A stretch of 18,071 bases of DNA, taken from positions 1 through 18,071 of the forward strand of contig CAKQBK010000056.1 of NCBI GenBank assembly GCA_934216155.1. Reading direction: 5' to 3'. Below are positions 7,252-14,930 of this stretch, one piece after another. The stretch is from an uncultured Dialister sp. Lineage in GTDB: Bacteria > Bacillota > Negativicutes > Veillonellales > Dialisteraceae. The notes below the pieces were generated by a model. It was not told where the DNA came from. It saw only the letters and a list, made by a program, of their open reading frames with translations, and made no database searches. The first letter of the stretch is position 1; each line of letters begins with the position of its first letter. Both the position numbers and the translations under genes were made by a program.

Positions 7252-10200
7252 ATGAAAATACAATTCGGAAATACCTGGTGGGGGAAGGCGTGGCTGCAGG
7301 CGCTTGAGAAAGCGGACTACAGCAATCGCCTGCCTCGTGGTGCCGCCTATGCCCGGCAGGGGGCTGTGATTTCTATGTACTGGAAAGGGGCTACGTTGGT
7401 AGCCGCTGTGCAGGGAACCCGCCGGAAACCGTACCGGGTGACGCTGGGCTTTTCCTCCTTTACGAAGCAGCAGGTTGCCTCTTTTATGGATGAATTGTTA
7501 TCCCATATTTCCATTGTGACCAAATTGATGCATCGTGAACTGGATCCCCAGGTTTTGGACATTGCAGAACGATTGGGCCTTTCCATTTTTCCTCGCTCTA
7601 TGGATGATATCCATATGGATTGCGATTGTCCCGATTGGGCTCATTTGTGCAAGCACATTGCGGCCGTGGTCTACCAGATGAGTTTGGAAATCGATAACAA
7701 TCCATTCCTTGTGTTTACCATGCATGGGCTTGATTTGGTCAAAGAACTGGAAAATCGGGGCATGTCTCTTTCTAATGAAATAAAAGTGGAAGTGCCTCTT
7801 TGGGAATCTTTAGTGCAGGGCGAACCTATTTCAAAGAAAGCAACCGCTGGAAAAGAACCGGAGGATTTCCTGTATCCTGATTTCACGAAAATTCATAGCT
7901 TACAGGCCGTGTTCAGCAAAGTGCTTCCGGGAAATCCAGCCTTTTATCCTCGGGGCAGTTTCCGCAAAGTCTATGAAAAGGTGATGAAGAAGGTCCAGAA
8001 AGGGGCCACCTACGGGCTCTTTGATTCGTCGGTCATTTATCAGATGTCTTCTGATACCGATAGTTCTGTTTTAGCCAATGCACCGGAGGGGACTTTGGTG
8101 GTGAAAGGGCTCACAGACGGACTGTTTGTGATGCCAGACAAAGACCCGTGGGTGATTTCCCGGTTCGTTGCCGCCTTGATTGACATGTCGGAAGAGGAGG
8201 CGGAAGACGCTTCTTTTGTGGTGCGCTTTTTCCGGCAGGCTTGTCTCTTGTCGCTTCAACTTTTGCGAAATGGAAATGTTGTACCAGAATTGGTGAAACT
8301 TTCCCAAGGGGCATTGGCCATTCGCTGGCTTCCTTCCGATATGGATCCAGGAACCGCTGAAGCCATGGGACTTTTGGCAAAAGCACTTCCGAAAGAACGG
8401 GTGCAGGTGAAATTGGGCCGCACCAAACCGTGTATGGCCTTGCACCCGTTGGAAACGGTGATGTCTCTCTTTCTGACCCATTTGATGAAGCACCTGGTGG
8501 GATATCATAACCAGGAGGATTCCCTGTATGATATGTTTTTCCTGGGAGAACCCTTATATAAGAGAGAGGCAGACATCAAAGGCATAGAAAGCACCATTAC
8601 CACATGGATTTCTTATTTCCATACCGCCAATTGCCGCTGGCAGCCGGTGTTGGTGGTGTCCGACTCGGCCGAGGGAAAGGTCTTTGATTTGGATGTGTCT
8701 GTGCAGGATACGAACCATCCGGAAGACTTGCCTATTTCCCTATCTGACGTGTTCCAAAAGAAACAGTATGAAAAGGAACGATTTGCCATTTTAAAGGATT
8801 TGGATCTGCTTTCTGCGTTGGTGGATGGTATGGGGACCTATATGGACGGCAAGGGGAAACATCCTATTTCCTATAGCAATGAAAATTTTGCCACCTTCCT
8901 GTTGGATGTGATTCCTGCCATCAAGCTTTTGGGCGCCCAGGTGGTGCTTCCGAAATCTCTCAAAGTATTGCTCCGTCCGAAACGAACCGTGCGGGTGAAA
9001 AAGAAAGAAGGCACAAGCAGCACCTCTCCATCGTTGATTCATTTGGAAGATATGCTTGATTTTGATTGGCAAATTGCTTTAGGAGAAGAGACGATTTCTC
9101 CAGAAGAATTTGAAAAGTTATCTATCAAAGCTGGCTCTCTCATTCGTTTCAAAGGGCAGTATCTGTACGTGACTGAAGAAGATTTGAAACAATTGGAAAA
9201 GATGTGGCAGCTTTCCAAATCCATGACGGGAGAAAAATTGCTTCGCACTGTGCTGGCCGGTACTTACGAAGGAACGAAAATTTCTATTTCACCAGAAGTG
9301 GCAGCCATGATACAGGAAATGAAATCTTCAGAGCCGGTGCCGCTGCCGGCAGATTTGAAGGCCACCTTGCGTCCTTATCAGGAGCGAGGCTATTCCTGGA
9401 TGTATAACAACAGCCGATTGGGATTTGGCTGTATCTTGGCCGATGATATGGGGCTGGGCAAGACATTGCAAGTGATTTCCTTCCTAGAAAAACTTCGGGA
9501 AGAGGGACGGCTTGCCAAAAAGAAAGCACTGGTAGTAGTACCTACGGGGCTTTTGGCAAACTGGCAGGAAGAAATCGCTCGCTTTGCGCCGAAGTTGTCG
9601 GTGTTCCTGTATTATGGACAGAAACGAAATCTGTCGGACTTTGATGGGGATATACTGCTTACTTCCTATGGCCTTTTGCGTTCTGACCAGGATGTGCTGA
9701 AAAAGAAGAAATGGGAAGCTTTCGTCATCGATGAAGCGCAGAATATCAAAAATCCAGATACGGCCCAGAGCAAAGCAGTGCGGTCTGTGAAGTCGGATGT
9801 CCGCATTGCCATGAGTGGCACGCCGGTGGAAAATAACATGAAAGAATTCTGGTCTATCATGGAGTTTGCCAACAAAGGGTACTTGGGAACGGCCAAAAAT
9901 TTCAAAACCGAATACGCAGACCCCATCCAGTATGAACAGGACCAGGAGAAAGCCGCTTTGTTCCGGCGGGTGACGGCGCCTATGCTATTGCGGCGACTCA
10001 AAACAGACAAATCCATTATTTCTGACTTGCCAGATAAGATAGAGCAGGACCAGTATGCCATGCTTACACCAGAGCAGGCCGCTCTGTACCATGAGACCGT
10101 GGAAGAAAGTCTCAAAGTCATTGAGTCCGTATCCGATAAGGACCACCAGTCCATTTTCAAACGCCAAGGGTTGGTGCTGCAGATGATTCTGGCATTAAAG

Positions 10201-10773
10201 GAAATATGCAATCATCCGGCGCAATTTGCCAAAGATGGAAATTGGGACCCGTCCCTTTCTGGAAAAGCCACCATGCTTTTGGATTTGGCTTCTTCCATCC
10301 GAGGAAATAAAGAAAAAGCACTTATTTTCACCCAATTCCGAGAAATGGGGGATAAGCTGGCCGATTTCCTAGAAGCGAAACTGGGGGACCGTCCCATGTT
10401 CCTCCATGGCGGCTGTTCTATCAAAGAACGAAAAGCCATGGTGGACCGATTCCAAAACGACCCGAAAGCTCGTTTCTTCATTCTGTCGCTCAAAGCGGCT
10501 GGCACAGGTCTCAATCTCACCGCCGCTTCTCACGTCATTCATTATGATTTGTGGTGGAATCCGGCGGTAGAAGCCCAGGCCACCGATCGCGCTTATCGTA
10601 TCGGACAAAAGAAAAACGTCTTCGTTCATCGGTTCATTACCAAAGACACCTTTGAAGAAAAAATCAATGGTATCATCCAGCAGAAAAAAGCCTTGGCAGA
10701 TATGACTGTTTCGGTAGGAGAAAGTTGGATTGGGAATTTGGACAATAAGGAACTACGACGGATTTTTGGTTAG
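7252..10773 (+). CDS. SNF2-family ATPase with N-terminal SWIM zinc finger
   Basis: A 1173-residue superfamily 2 DNA translocase of the bacterial SNF2/HepA type. The N-terminal region carries a SWIM zinc finger (C124, C126, C133, H135 in CDCPDWAHLCKH). A long middle part (about 150-690) matches the bacterial SNF2-associated region by position only. The ATPase core starts near 700: motif I DDMGLGKT at 731-738, motif II DEAQ at 827-830, then SGTPVENN. In the second RecA lobe, HYDLWWNP is followed by motif VI QATDRAYRIGQ (1109-1119). All key motifs look intact, so an active ATP-dependent DNA-binding motor is expected; its target is unknown. AGGAG lies 5 nt before the ATG at 7252. It stands alone, with no methylase, nuclease or other defence partner. 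Codon use is less biased than in rpsO or thrS. Confidence 0.93.
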   Translation: MKIQFGNTWWGKAWLQALEKADYSNRLPRGAAYARQGAVISMYWKGATLVAAVQGTRRKPYRVTLGFSSFTKQQVASFMDELLSHISIVTKLMHRELDPQVLDIAERLGLSIFPRSMDDIHMDCDCPDWAHLCKHIAAVVYQMSLEIDNNPFLVFTMHGLDLVKELENRGMSLSNEIKVEVPLWESLVQGEPISKKATAGKEPEDFLYPDFTKIHSLQAVFSKVLPGNPAFYPRGSFRKVYEKVMKKVQKGATYGLFDSSVIYQMSSDTDSSVLANAPEGTLVVKGLTDGLFVMPDKDPWVISRFVAALIDMSEEEAEDASFVVRFFRQACLLSLQLLRNGNVVPELVKLSQGALAIRWLPSDMDPGTAEAMGLLAKALPKERVQVKLGRTKPCMALHPLETVMSLFLTHLMKHLVGYHNQEDSLYDMFFLGEPLYKREADIKGIESTITTWISYFHTANCRWQPVLVVSDSAEGKVFDLDVSVQDTNHPEDLPISLSDVFQKKQYEKERFAILKDLDLLSALVDGMGTYMDGKGKHPISYSNENFATFLLDVIPAIKLLGAQVVLPKSLKVLLRPKRTVRVKKKEGTSSTSPSLIHLEDMLDFDWQIALGEETISPEEFEKLSIKAGSLIRFKGQYLYVTEEDLKQLEKMWQLSKSMTGEKLLRTVLAGTYEGTKISISPEVAAMIQEMKSSEPVPLPADLKATLRPYQERGYSWMYNNSRLGFGCILADDMGLGKTLQVISFLEKLREEGRLAKKKALVVVPTGLLANWQEEIARFAPKLSVFLYYGQKRNLSDFDGDILLTSYGLLRSDQDVLKKKKWEAFVIDEAQNIKNPDTAQSKAVRSVKSDVRIAMSGTPVENNMKEFWSIMEFANKGYLGTAKNFKTEYADPIQYEQDQEKAALFRRVTAPMLLRRLKTDKSIISDLPDKIEQDQYAMLTPEQAALYHETVEESLKVIESVSDKDHQSIFKRQGLVLQMILALKEICNHPAQFAKDGNWDPSLSGKATMLLDLASSIRGNKEKALIFTQFREMGDKLADFLEAKLGDRPMFLHGGCSIKERKAMVDRFQNDPKARFFILSLKAAGTGLNLTAASHVIHYDLWWNPAVEAQATDRAYRIGQKKNVFVHRFITKDTFEEKINGIIQQKKALADMTVSVGESWIGNLDNKELRRIFG

Positions 10774-10865
10774 TTATTCATTGTGGGGCAACGGTTTTGA
10801 AAAAGTGAGGAGTGAGGAATTAGGAGTGAGGAGTGGTATTAGTCCTATAACGGATTGTCGTACAA

Positions 10866-10995
10866 CTAGCGAAGTATACCGCTAGAACTGCCCATCTTCG
10901 CTTCGCTCGAAATGGCGTCTCACTATATCCCTGCGTCGCTTTGCTCCTAGCGATATAGTTCGCTTGCGCTGTTGCCTTCGGCAGCTCGAGGGCAG
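10866..10995. other. Nested hairpin region, possible structured RNA
   Basis: CTAGCG/CGCTAG hairpin (10866-10885), then CTGCCC (10888-10893) facing GGGCAG (10990-10995), enclosing ACTATATC (10922-10929) / GATATAGT (10952-10959) and a small TGCC-TTC-GGCA hairpin near 10973-10983. It is more GC-rich than the surrounding repeats. No promoter was identified, so an independent RNA is unproven. Confidence 0.4.
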
Positions 10996-11026
10996 GGGAG
11001 CCGAGACAGCGGTGTAAACTTATTTA

Positions 11027-11052
11027 GGGGCGCACAATTCATAAAGCGCCCC
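11027..11052. repeat. GC-rich 26-bp hairpin element, copy 1
   Basis: GGGGCGC (11027-11033) / GCGCCCC (11046-11052) around a 12-nt AT-rich loop ACAATTCATAAA. The element at 14931-14956 is nearly its reverse complement (loop TTTATGAATGGT). Confidence 0.8.
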
Positions 11053-11114
11053 AATACCCTCTTTTAGATTTAGTGACTGCTTGTTAATTCACTTTTGTTG
11101 AAATTTATTTATCG

Positions 11115-11219
11115 CAATGGTTTAGGGTTTGGTATTCAGCATTTAAACCTTAAACCAATGACGTTTTCAAGAACTATCATTTGTGGATGATGGACTCGGA
11201 ACATAAACCTTAAACCTAT
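11115..11219. repeat. A/B-type copy with TTTAGGG hairpin and GATGGACTCGGAA core
   Basis: AATGGTTTAGGGTTT (11116-11130) pairs with AAACCTTAAACCAAT (11145-11159). It is followed by GGATGATGGACTCGGAACAT (11184-11203) and AAACCTTAAACC, matching 171-202 and 1827-1856. The CAAC outer arm is missing. Confidence 0.7.
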
Positions 11220-11339
11220 AGTACCAAGGTATTTAGCGTATAGCCCATATTCCTATGCACTTGAATATCAGAATTTCACTGCATGTATTCAGTAAACATC
11301 AGACGTATGAATTATCGAGAATCCACTAGTTATAATTTT

Positions 11340-11366
11340 GCGGCGCTTCCAAATTTTATGCGCCGC
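11340..11366. repeat. GC-rich hairpin element, copy 2
   Basis: GCGGCGC (11340-11346) / GCGCCGC (11360-11366) around TTCCAAATTTTAT. It directly abuts the ACCACTCCTAATTCC arm, the same arrangement as the copy at 14931-14956. Confidence 0.75.
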
Positions 11367-11415
11367 CACCACCACTCCTAATTCCTCACTCCTCATTCCT
11401 AACTGTTTTTCCCTC

Positions 11416-11444
11416 TTGACAAATCAAAAAAATCAGTCTATCAT
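11416..11444 (+). promoter_or_regulatory. Promoter of the thrS T-box operon
   Basis: Perfect TTGACA (11416-11421), 17-bp spacer, TATCAT (11439-11444). This is the strongest promoter match in the window. It starts 15 bp after the end of the repeat arm at 11400. Confidence 0.88.
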
Positions 11445-11450
11445 ATGTCC

Positions 11451-11673
11451 ATAACATGTGATGACAGAGACATGATATATCATTGGACATGCCAAGAGAG
11501 CCTGCGGTAGGTGAGAAGCGGGTCATGGAAAAGATATGTTACCACTCTTGAACAGGAAGATTGAAATCTTCCCGGCTGGTCTCGTTATCGGACCGACAAG
11601 TGGAGCTTCGGCTCTAATTTGGGTGGAACCACGGAATATAACTTTCGTCCCTTACTGGGACGGAAGTTTTTTT
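11451..11673 (+). promoter_or_regulatory. Threonine T-box riboswitch
   Basis: The leader senses uncharged tRNA-Thr and lets transcription continue into thrS. The T-box sequence GGGTGGAACCACGG (11621-11634) would pair with the tRNA acceptor end. The stem I signature GAGAGCC...GGTGAGAAGC is at about 11496-11519. The likely specifier codon ACC (threonine) is at 11541-11543, in the usual place on the 3' side of stem I and followed by a purine. A terminator hairpin closes the leader. Fit to promoter and gene is good; the specifier assignment relies on position and the downstream gene. Confidence 0.93.
11641..11673 (+). terminator. T-box attenuator terminator
   Basis: ACTTTCGTCCC (11641-11651) / GGGACGGAAGT (11657-11667) with a 5-nt loop TTACT, followed by seven T (11667-11673). 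It ends 451 nt before the thrS start codon. Confidence 0.92.
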
Positions 11674-11735
11674 ATTTATAGTTACACCTTATTATATTAA
11701 GTTATGGATTAGTGTTAGTTGGTATGATTCCGCCA

Positions 11736-11869
11736 GATGTTACAGGTTGCTCAAGGTTCTAAGGTTTCTCAGGTTGCTCAGGTTTCTCGAACGTGCTGAT
11801 AATCGAAAGCGGCATTAGCTTATTTGAGAAACGTGAGAGTCATGAGGAACTTGAGAAACCTGTAACATC
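11736..11869. repeat. Nonamer-based inverted repeat D1 (thrS leader)
   Basis: The left arm from GATGTTACAGGTTGCTCAAG (11736) continues as GGTTTCTCA/GGTTGCTCA words of period 9 to about 11791. The right arm, from about 11823, ends with AAACCTGTAACATC at 11869. The terminal 10 bp pair perfectly, the rest imperfectly. It lies between the T-box terminator and thrS, so read-through transcripts contain it. Confidence 0.8.
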
Positions 11870-11946
11870 AGTAGAAGTTATCAGCTATTTCCCTTGACCT
11901 AATGTAATGACATTGTTTGATAGGACAATACATGTGATTACAGGTG

Positions 11947-12076
11947 TATCAGATCCTTGAGCTTCTAAGGATTCTCAGATTTTTCGAATCATTGATTGAA
12001 ACCAGCGTATTCATCTCATTCGAGGAACCTGAGAACCTTGAGAAACTTGAGCAACCTGAGAAACCTTTATATCAGC
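11947..12076. repeat. Nonamer-based inverted repeat D2 (thrS leader)
   Basis: A decayed left arm (TATCAGATCCTTGAGCTTCT, from 11947) faces a better-preserved right arm (12019-12066) of GAGAAACTT, GAGCAACCT and GAGAAACCT words. Its right flank ATATCAGCAGAAATCATT (12070-12087) is the reverse complement of the left flank of D3 (about 14603-14619). A TTGACC at 11894-11899 between D1 and D2 has no convincing -10 partner. Confidence 0.7.
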
Positions 12077-12124
12077 AGAAATCATTCCAGATTTCTCTTA
12101 TCTAGAAAGGAAGGAAGATTACAT

Positions 12125-14032
12125 ATGATTACCATTCGTTTAAAAGACGGAAAAGAAAAACAGTTTGACAGTGCCATTTCTCTGGCCGACGCTGCGAAAG
12201 CTATTTCCAACAGCCTTGGCAAGAATGCCATTGTAGCCAAAGTCAATGGAGAACTCACTGATATGAGAGATCCAATTGTAGATGGCGCAACGGTAGAATT
12301 TTTCACCAAAGAAGACAAGGAAGGTCTCTTCACTCTGAGACATACCGCTTCCCATGTGATGGCACAGGCCATTCAGCACCTGTTCCCAGGCGTAAAGTTC
12401 GCTATCGGACCGGCTATTGATGACGGTTTCTACTATGACCTGGATTCTGACCATGTATTCAGCCAGGAAGACTTTGCTGCTATCGAAAAAGAAATGGCAA
12501 AGATTGCCAAGGAAAACATTCCGCTGGTGAAGAAGGTTCTTCCAAGAGAAGAAGCTCTGCAGTATTTCAAAGACAAGAACCAGGACTACAAGGTGATGCT
12601 CATTGAAGATCTGCCGGAAGAAGAAACCATTTCTCTTTATGAACAAGGTGACTTCACTGACCTGTGCGCTGGTCCGCATATGAAATCCACTGGCAAAGTG
12701 AAAGTATTCAAGCTCATGTCTGTAGCAGGTGCTTACTGGCGCGGCGATGCAAAGAACAAAATGCTGCAGCGTATCTATGCCACTGCTTTCTTCAACAAAG
12801 AAGATTTGGAACATTTCCTCTTTGTTCGTGCCGAAGCTGAAAAGCGTGACCACAGAAAACTGGGCAAGCAGCTGGATCTGTTCTCCTTCCATGAAGAAGG
12901 CCCGGGATTCCCATTCTTCCATCCAAAGGGAATGGTTCTCCGCAATATGCTCATGGAATATGAAAGAGAACTGTTCAAAGAATTTGGTTATGTAGAAATC
13001 ATGACCCCAGTAATTCTGTCCAAGAAACTGTGGCTCCAGTCTGGCCATTGGGATCATTACAAAGAAAACATGTACTTCACCAAGATTGATGATGAAGACT
13101 ATGCGATTAAGCCGATGAACTGCCCTGGCGGAATTCTGTTCTTCAAGACCCAGCAGCGTTCTTACAGAGATTTGCCAATGCGTGTTGGCGAATTCGGTCT
13201 GGTACATCGTCATGAACTGAAGGGTGCTCTTCACGGTCTCTTCCGTGTACGTTGCTTTACCCAGGACGATGCTCATATTTTCATGACCCAGGAACAGATG
13301 AAAGATGAAGTCATCAAGTGCATGGCTATGTACAAGAAGATGTACGGTGTATTTGGTCTGGAATACCATGTAGAACTGTCCACCCGTCCAGAAAACTCCA
13401 TGGGCAGCGACGAACTGTGGGAAATCTCCACCAACGCACTTCGTGAAGCCATCGAAAAGACTGGCGTACCATACCAGATCAATGAAGGCGACGGTGCTTT
13501 CTATGGCCCGAAACTGGACTTCCACGTACAGGACTCCCTGGGACGTACCTGGCAGTGCGGTACCATCCAGATGGATATGCAGCTGCCGGAACGTTTCGAT
13601 GTAAACTACATCGGCGAAGATGGTGAAAAACATAGAGCCGTTATGCTGCACCGTGCTGGTTACGGTTCCCTGGAACGTTTCATCGGCATCTTGATTGAAC
13701 ACTTCGGTGGTGCATTCCCAGCTTGGATTGCTCCGGTACAGGCTAAAGTCATTCCGGTTACCGAAAAGAACCTGGAATACGCAAAATCCATTGCCAATGC
13801 GATGAGCGAATCCAACCTTCGTGTAGAAGTAGAAGAAGCCAATGAAACCCTGGGCTACAAGATCCGTAAGGCACAGATGGAAAAGGTTCCGTACATGATT
13901 ATCGTCGGCGATAAGGAAATGAATACCCACACCATCACCGTAAGAAGCCGTAAAGATGGTGACCTGGGTGCTACCCATCTGCCGATGTTCGTAGCTAACC
14001 TGATTCAGGAAATCAAGAACAGAGACTGCTAA
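12125..14032 (+). CDS. thrS: Threonyl-tRNA synthetase
   Basis: Class II synthetase charging tRNA-Thr; 635 residues, usual length. Domains: TGS (1-62); editing domain with H73, H77, C181 and H185; class II catalytic core (about 240-535) with zinc ligands C333 in NCPGG, H384 in QDDAH and H509 in LHRAG; C-terminal anticodon-binding domain. The ATG at 12125 is preferred: GGAAGGAAG ends 8 nt upstream and MITIRLKDG is the normal TGS start. An in-frame TTG at 11996 would translate 43 residues of repeat D2 and is rejected. It is controlled by the T-box at 11451-11673. Codon use is strongly biased, like gltX. The HutP-like gene follows after 1 nt. Confidence 0.98.
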   Translation: MITIRLKDGKEKQFDSAISLADAAKAISNSLGKNAIVAKVNGELTDMRDPIVDGATVEFFTKEDKEGLFTLRHTASHVMAQAIQHLFPGVKFAIGPAIDDGFYYDLDSDHVFSQEDFAAIEKEMAKIAKENIPLVKKVLPREEALQYFKDKNQDYKVMLIEDLPEEETISLYEQGDFTDLCAGPHMKSTGKVKVFKLMSVAGAYWRGDAKNKMLQRIYATAFFNKEDLEHFLFVRAEAEKRDHRKLGKQLDLFSFHEEGPGFPFFHPKGMVLRNMLMEYERELFKEFGYVEIMTPVILSKKLWLQSGHWDHYKENMYFTKIDDEDYAIKPMNCPGGILFFKTQQRSYRDLPMRVGEFGLVHRHELKGALHGLFRVRCFTQDDAHIFMTQEQMKDEVIKCMAMYKKMYGVFGLEYHVELSTRPENSMGSDELWEISTNALREAIEKTGVPYQINEGDGAFYGPKLDFHVQDSLGRTWQCGTIQMDMQLPERFDVNYIGEDGEKHRAVMLHRAGYGSLERFIGILIEHFGGAFPAWIAPVQAKVIPVTEKNLEYAKSIANAMSESNLRVEVEEANETLGYKIRKAQMEKVPYMIIVGDKEMNTHTITVRSRKDGDLGATHLPMFVANLIQEIKNRDC

Positions 14033-14033
14033 T

Positions 14034-14471
14034 ATGGCTTATAAAGAATACCAGAGCGCCGATGTGGCCAGAGCGGCCCTTCGGATGTCTCTCACAGAAA
14101 CAAGAGCCAATGAAAATGCACTGAAAGAAGAACTGGCCAAGGAAGGCATTCGCTCCGTGGCTGTCAATTTCGGTGGTAAGTTCTTGGACATTTTGCCAAA
14201 AATCTTTGAATCTGCCATCGTGGCAGCCCAGAGACAGCACGTCATTTCTGATACCCACGTAGGTGACGGTTCTGTCATCGGCGCTATGGAATCTGCCATT
14301 GAACAGATTAAGCCCATGGCCATCGGAATGAATGTAGGTGGTAAGATCGGTATTGCTCGTTGGAAAGAACACCTCTGTGTGGCCATTTTCGTTGGCGTAG
14401 GCGTGCTGCACTTCAACGAAGTCACCGTAGGCATGGCCCACCGGGTCCTCCGAAACGATTTACCGGAATAA
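14034..14471 (+). CDS. HutP-like RNA-binding regulator
   Basis: A 145-residue protein that I align by eye to the HutP family (B. subtilis antiterminator of the histidine-utilisation operon, 148-151 residues). Matching stretches are the N-terminal helix (AALRMSLTE), an extended strand leading to GGKFLDILPKIFESAI (47-62), QHVI at 68-71, then DGSVIGAMESAIEQI (78-92). The last part is a glycine-rich strand region CVAIFVGVGVLHF followed by EVTVGMAHR (115-137). Histidines are H69, H75, H113, H126 and H136. The position of B. subtilis His138, a metal ligand, appears to hold asparagine (N128), so the ligand may differ. The gene starts 1 nt after the thrS stop, so it shares the T-box transcript. It ends in a tandem TAA-TAG. 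Its RNA target is unknown; no hut genes are nearby. Confidence 0.72.
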   Translation: MAYKEYQSADVARAALRMSLTETRANENALKEELAKEGIRSVAVNFGGKFLDILPKIFESAIVAAQRQHVISDTHVGDGSVIGAMESAIEQIKPMAIGMNVGGKIGIARWKEHLCVAIFVGVGVLHFNEVTVGMAHRVLRNDLPE

Positions 14472-14473
14472 TA

Positions 14474-14504
14474 GGTGACTGGTGGACTGGTGACTCGTGA
14501 CTGG
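14474..14504 (+). repeat. Short-period tandem GGTGACT words
   Basis: GGTGACTGGTGGACTGG (14474-14490) continues as TGACTCGTGACTGG to 14504, with a period of 7-8 nt. It starts 2 nt after the HutP-like stop codon. No inverted partner was found in the window. Confidence 0.6.
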
Positions 14505-14574
14505 AAATTAGGAATTAGGTACTTTGACTATATCGGTAAAAGGAACTAGCGATAGCTCCGCTTCCCCATCGGAT

Positions 14575-14802
14575 AATGCTGTTAAGCTAAGCAAGATATG
14601 CGATGATTTCTGCTGATGCAAAGGTTACTCAGGTTTCTCAGGATACTGAGGTTTCTCACGTTTCTCGAATGAGCTAATGACGCTAGCGTCTATCGGCACA
14701 TTCGGAGAACCTGAGCAACTTGAGAATCTTTAGAAACTTGAGCAACCTTTCACCACTAGCGGAGTCATATCTACTAATGCCAATCCTTAACTTAACAGCA
14801 TT
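14575..14802. repeat. Nested inverted repeat D3 (after thrS operon)
   Basis: The outer arms are AATGCTGTTAAGCTAAG (14575-14591) and CTTAACTTAACAGCATT (14786-14802), 16 of 17 pairing. The inner nonamer arms run from AAAGGTTACTCAGGTTTCTC (14620) to about 14669, and 14701-14750 ending GAGCAACCTTT. The right flank CTAGCGGAGTCATATC (14756-14771) is the reverse complement of the D1 left flank and resembles C1. The 400 bp between the HutP-like gene and the terminator holds this and little else. Confidence 0.8.
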
Positions 14803-14866
14803 ACCCTTAGAACCCTTAGAACCTTCAGTACCTTATGCCTACTGGTGAAATCATACCTACCGGAAA

Positions 14867-14908
14867 AACTCCCGTTAGAAACGATTTTGTTTCCAACGGG
14901 AGTTTTTT
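14867..14908. terminator. Bidirectional intrinsic terminator
   Basis: AACTCCCGTTAGAAAC (14867-14882) pairs with GTTTCCAACGGGAGTT (14889-14904) with one mismatch and loop GATTTT. T6 (14903-14908) follows on the plus strand; A5 (14864-14868) gives a T tract on the minus strand. It can end both the thrS operon and trkA-trkH. Confidence 0.92.
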
Positions 14909-14930
14909 GATTGGTACAGAAAAGGGGATG

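Larger units (their letters stand above)
10804..11400. repeat. Compound repeat region E (SNF2-thrS gap)
   Basis: The outer arms contain a 22-bp perfect inverted repeat (10807-10828 with 11373-11394) built from the words GAGGAGT and GAGGAAT. Enclosed are a structured stretch (10866-10995), a GC-rich hairpin (11027-11052), an A/B-type copy (11115-11219) and a second GC-rich hairpin (11340-11366) abutting the right arm. The remaining stretch 11220-11339 shows no clear feature. No ORF of interest is present. The right arm ends 15 bp before the thrS -35 box. Confidence 0.8.

Noticed and set aside
7252..10773. SNF2 gene as part of an antiphage system (DISARM-like)
   Set aside because: No methylase, DUF1998, PLD nuclease or other partner genes flank it; the neighbours are rpsO and thrS.
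11894..11922. Second thrS promoter starting with TTGACC
   Set aside because: No sequence close to TATAAT lies 16-18 bp downstream.
11996..12124. Upstream TTG start adding 43 residues to ThrRS
   Set aside because: The added part is translated repeat D2; the ATG at 12125 has a good ribosome binding site and begins the TGS domain.
12140..13978. 612-codon open frame antisense to thrS
   Set aside because: It mirrors the strong codon bias of thrS, has no start context, and its translation resembles no family.
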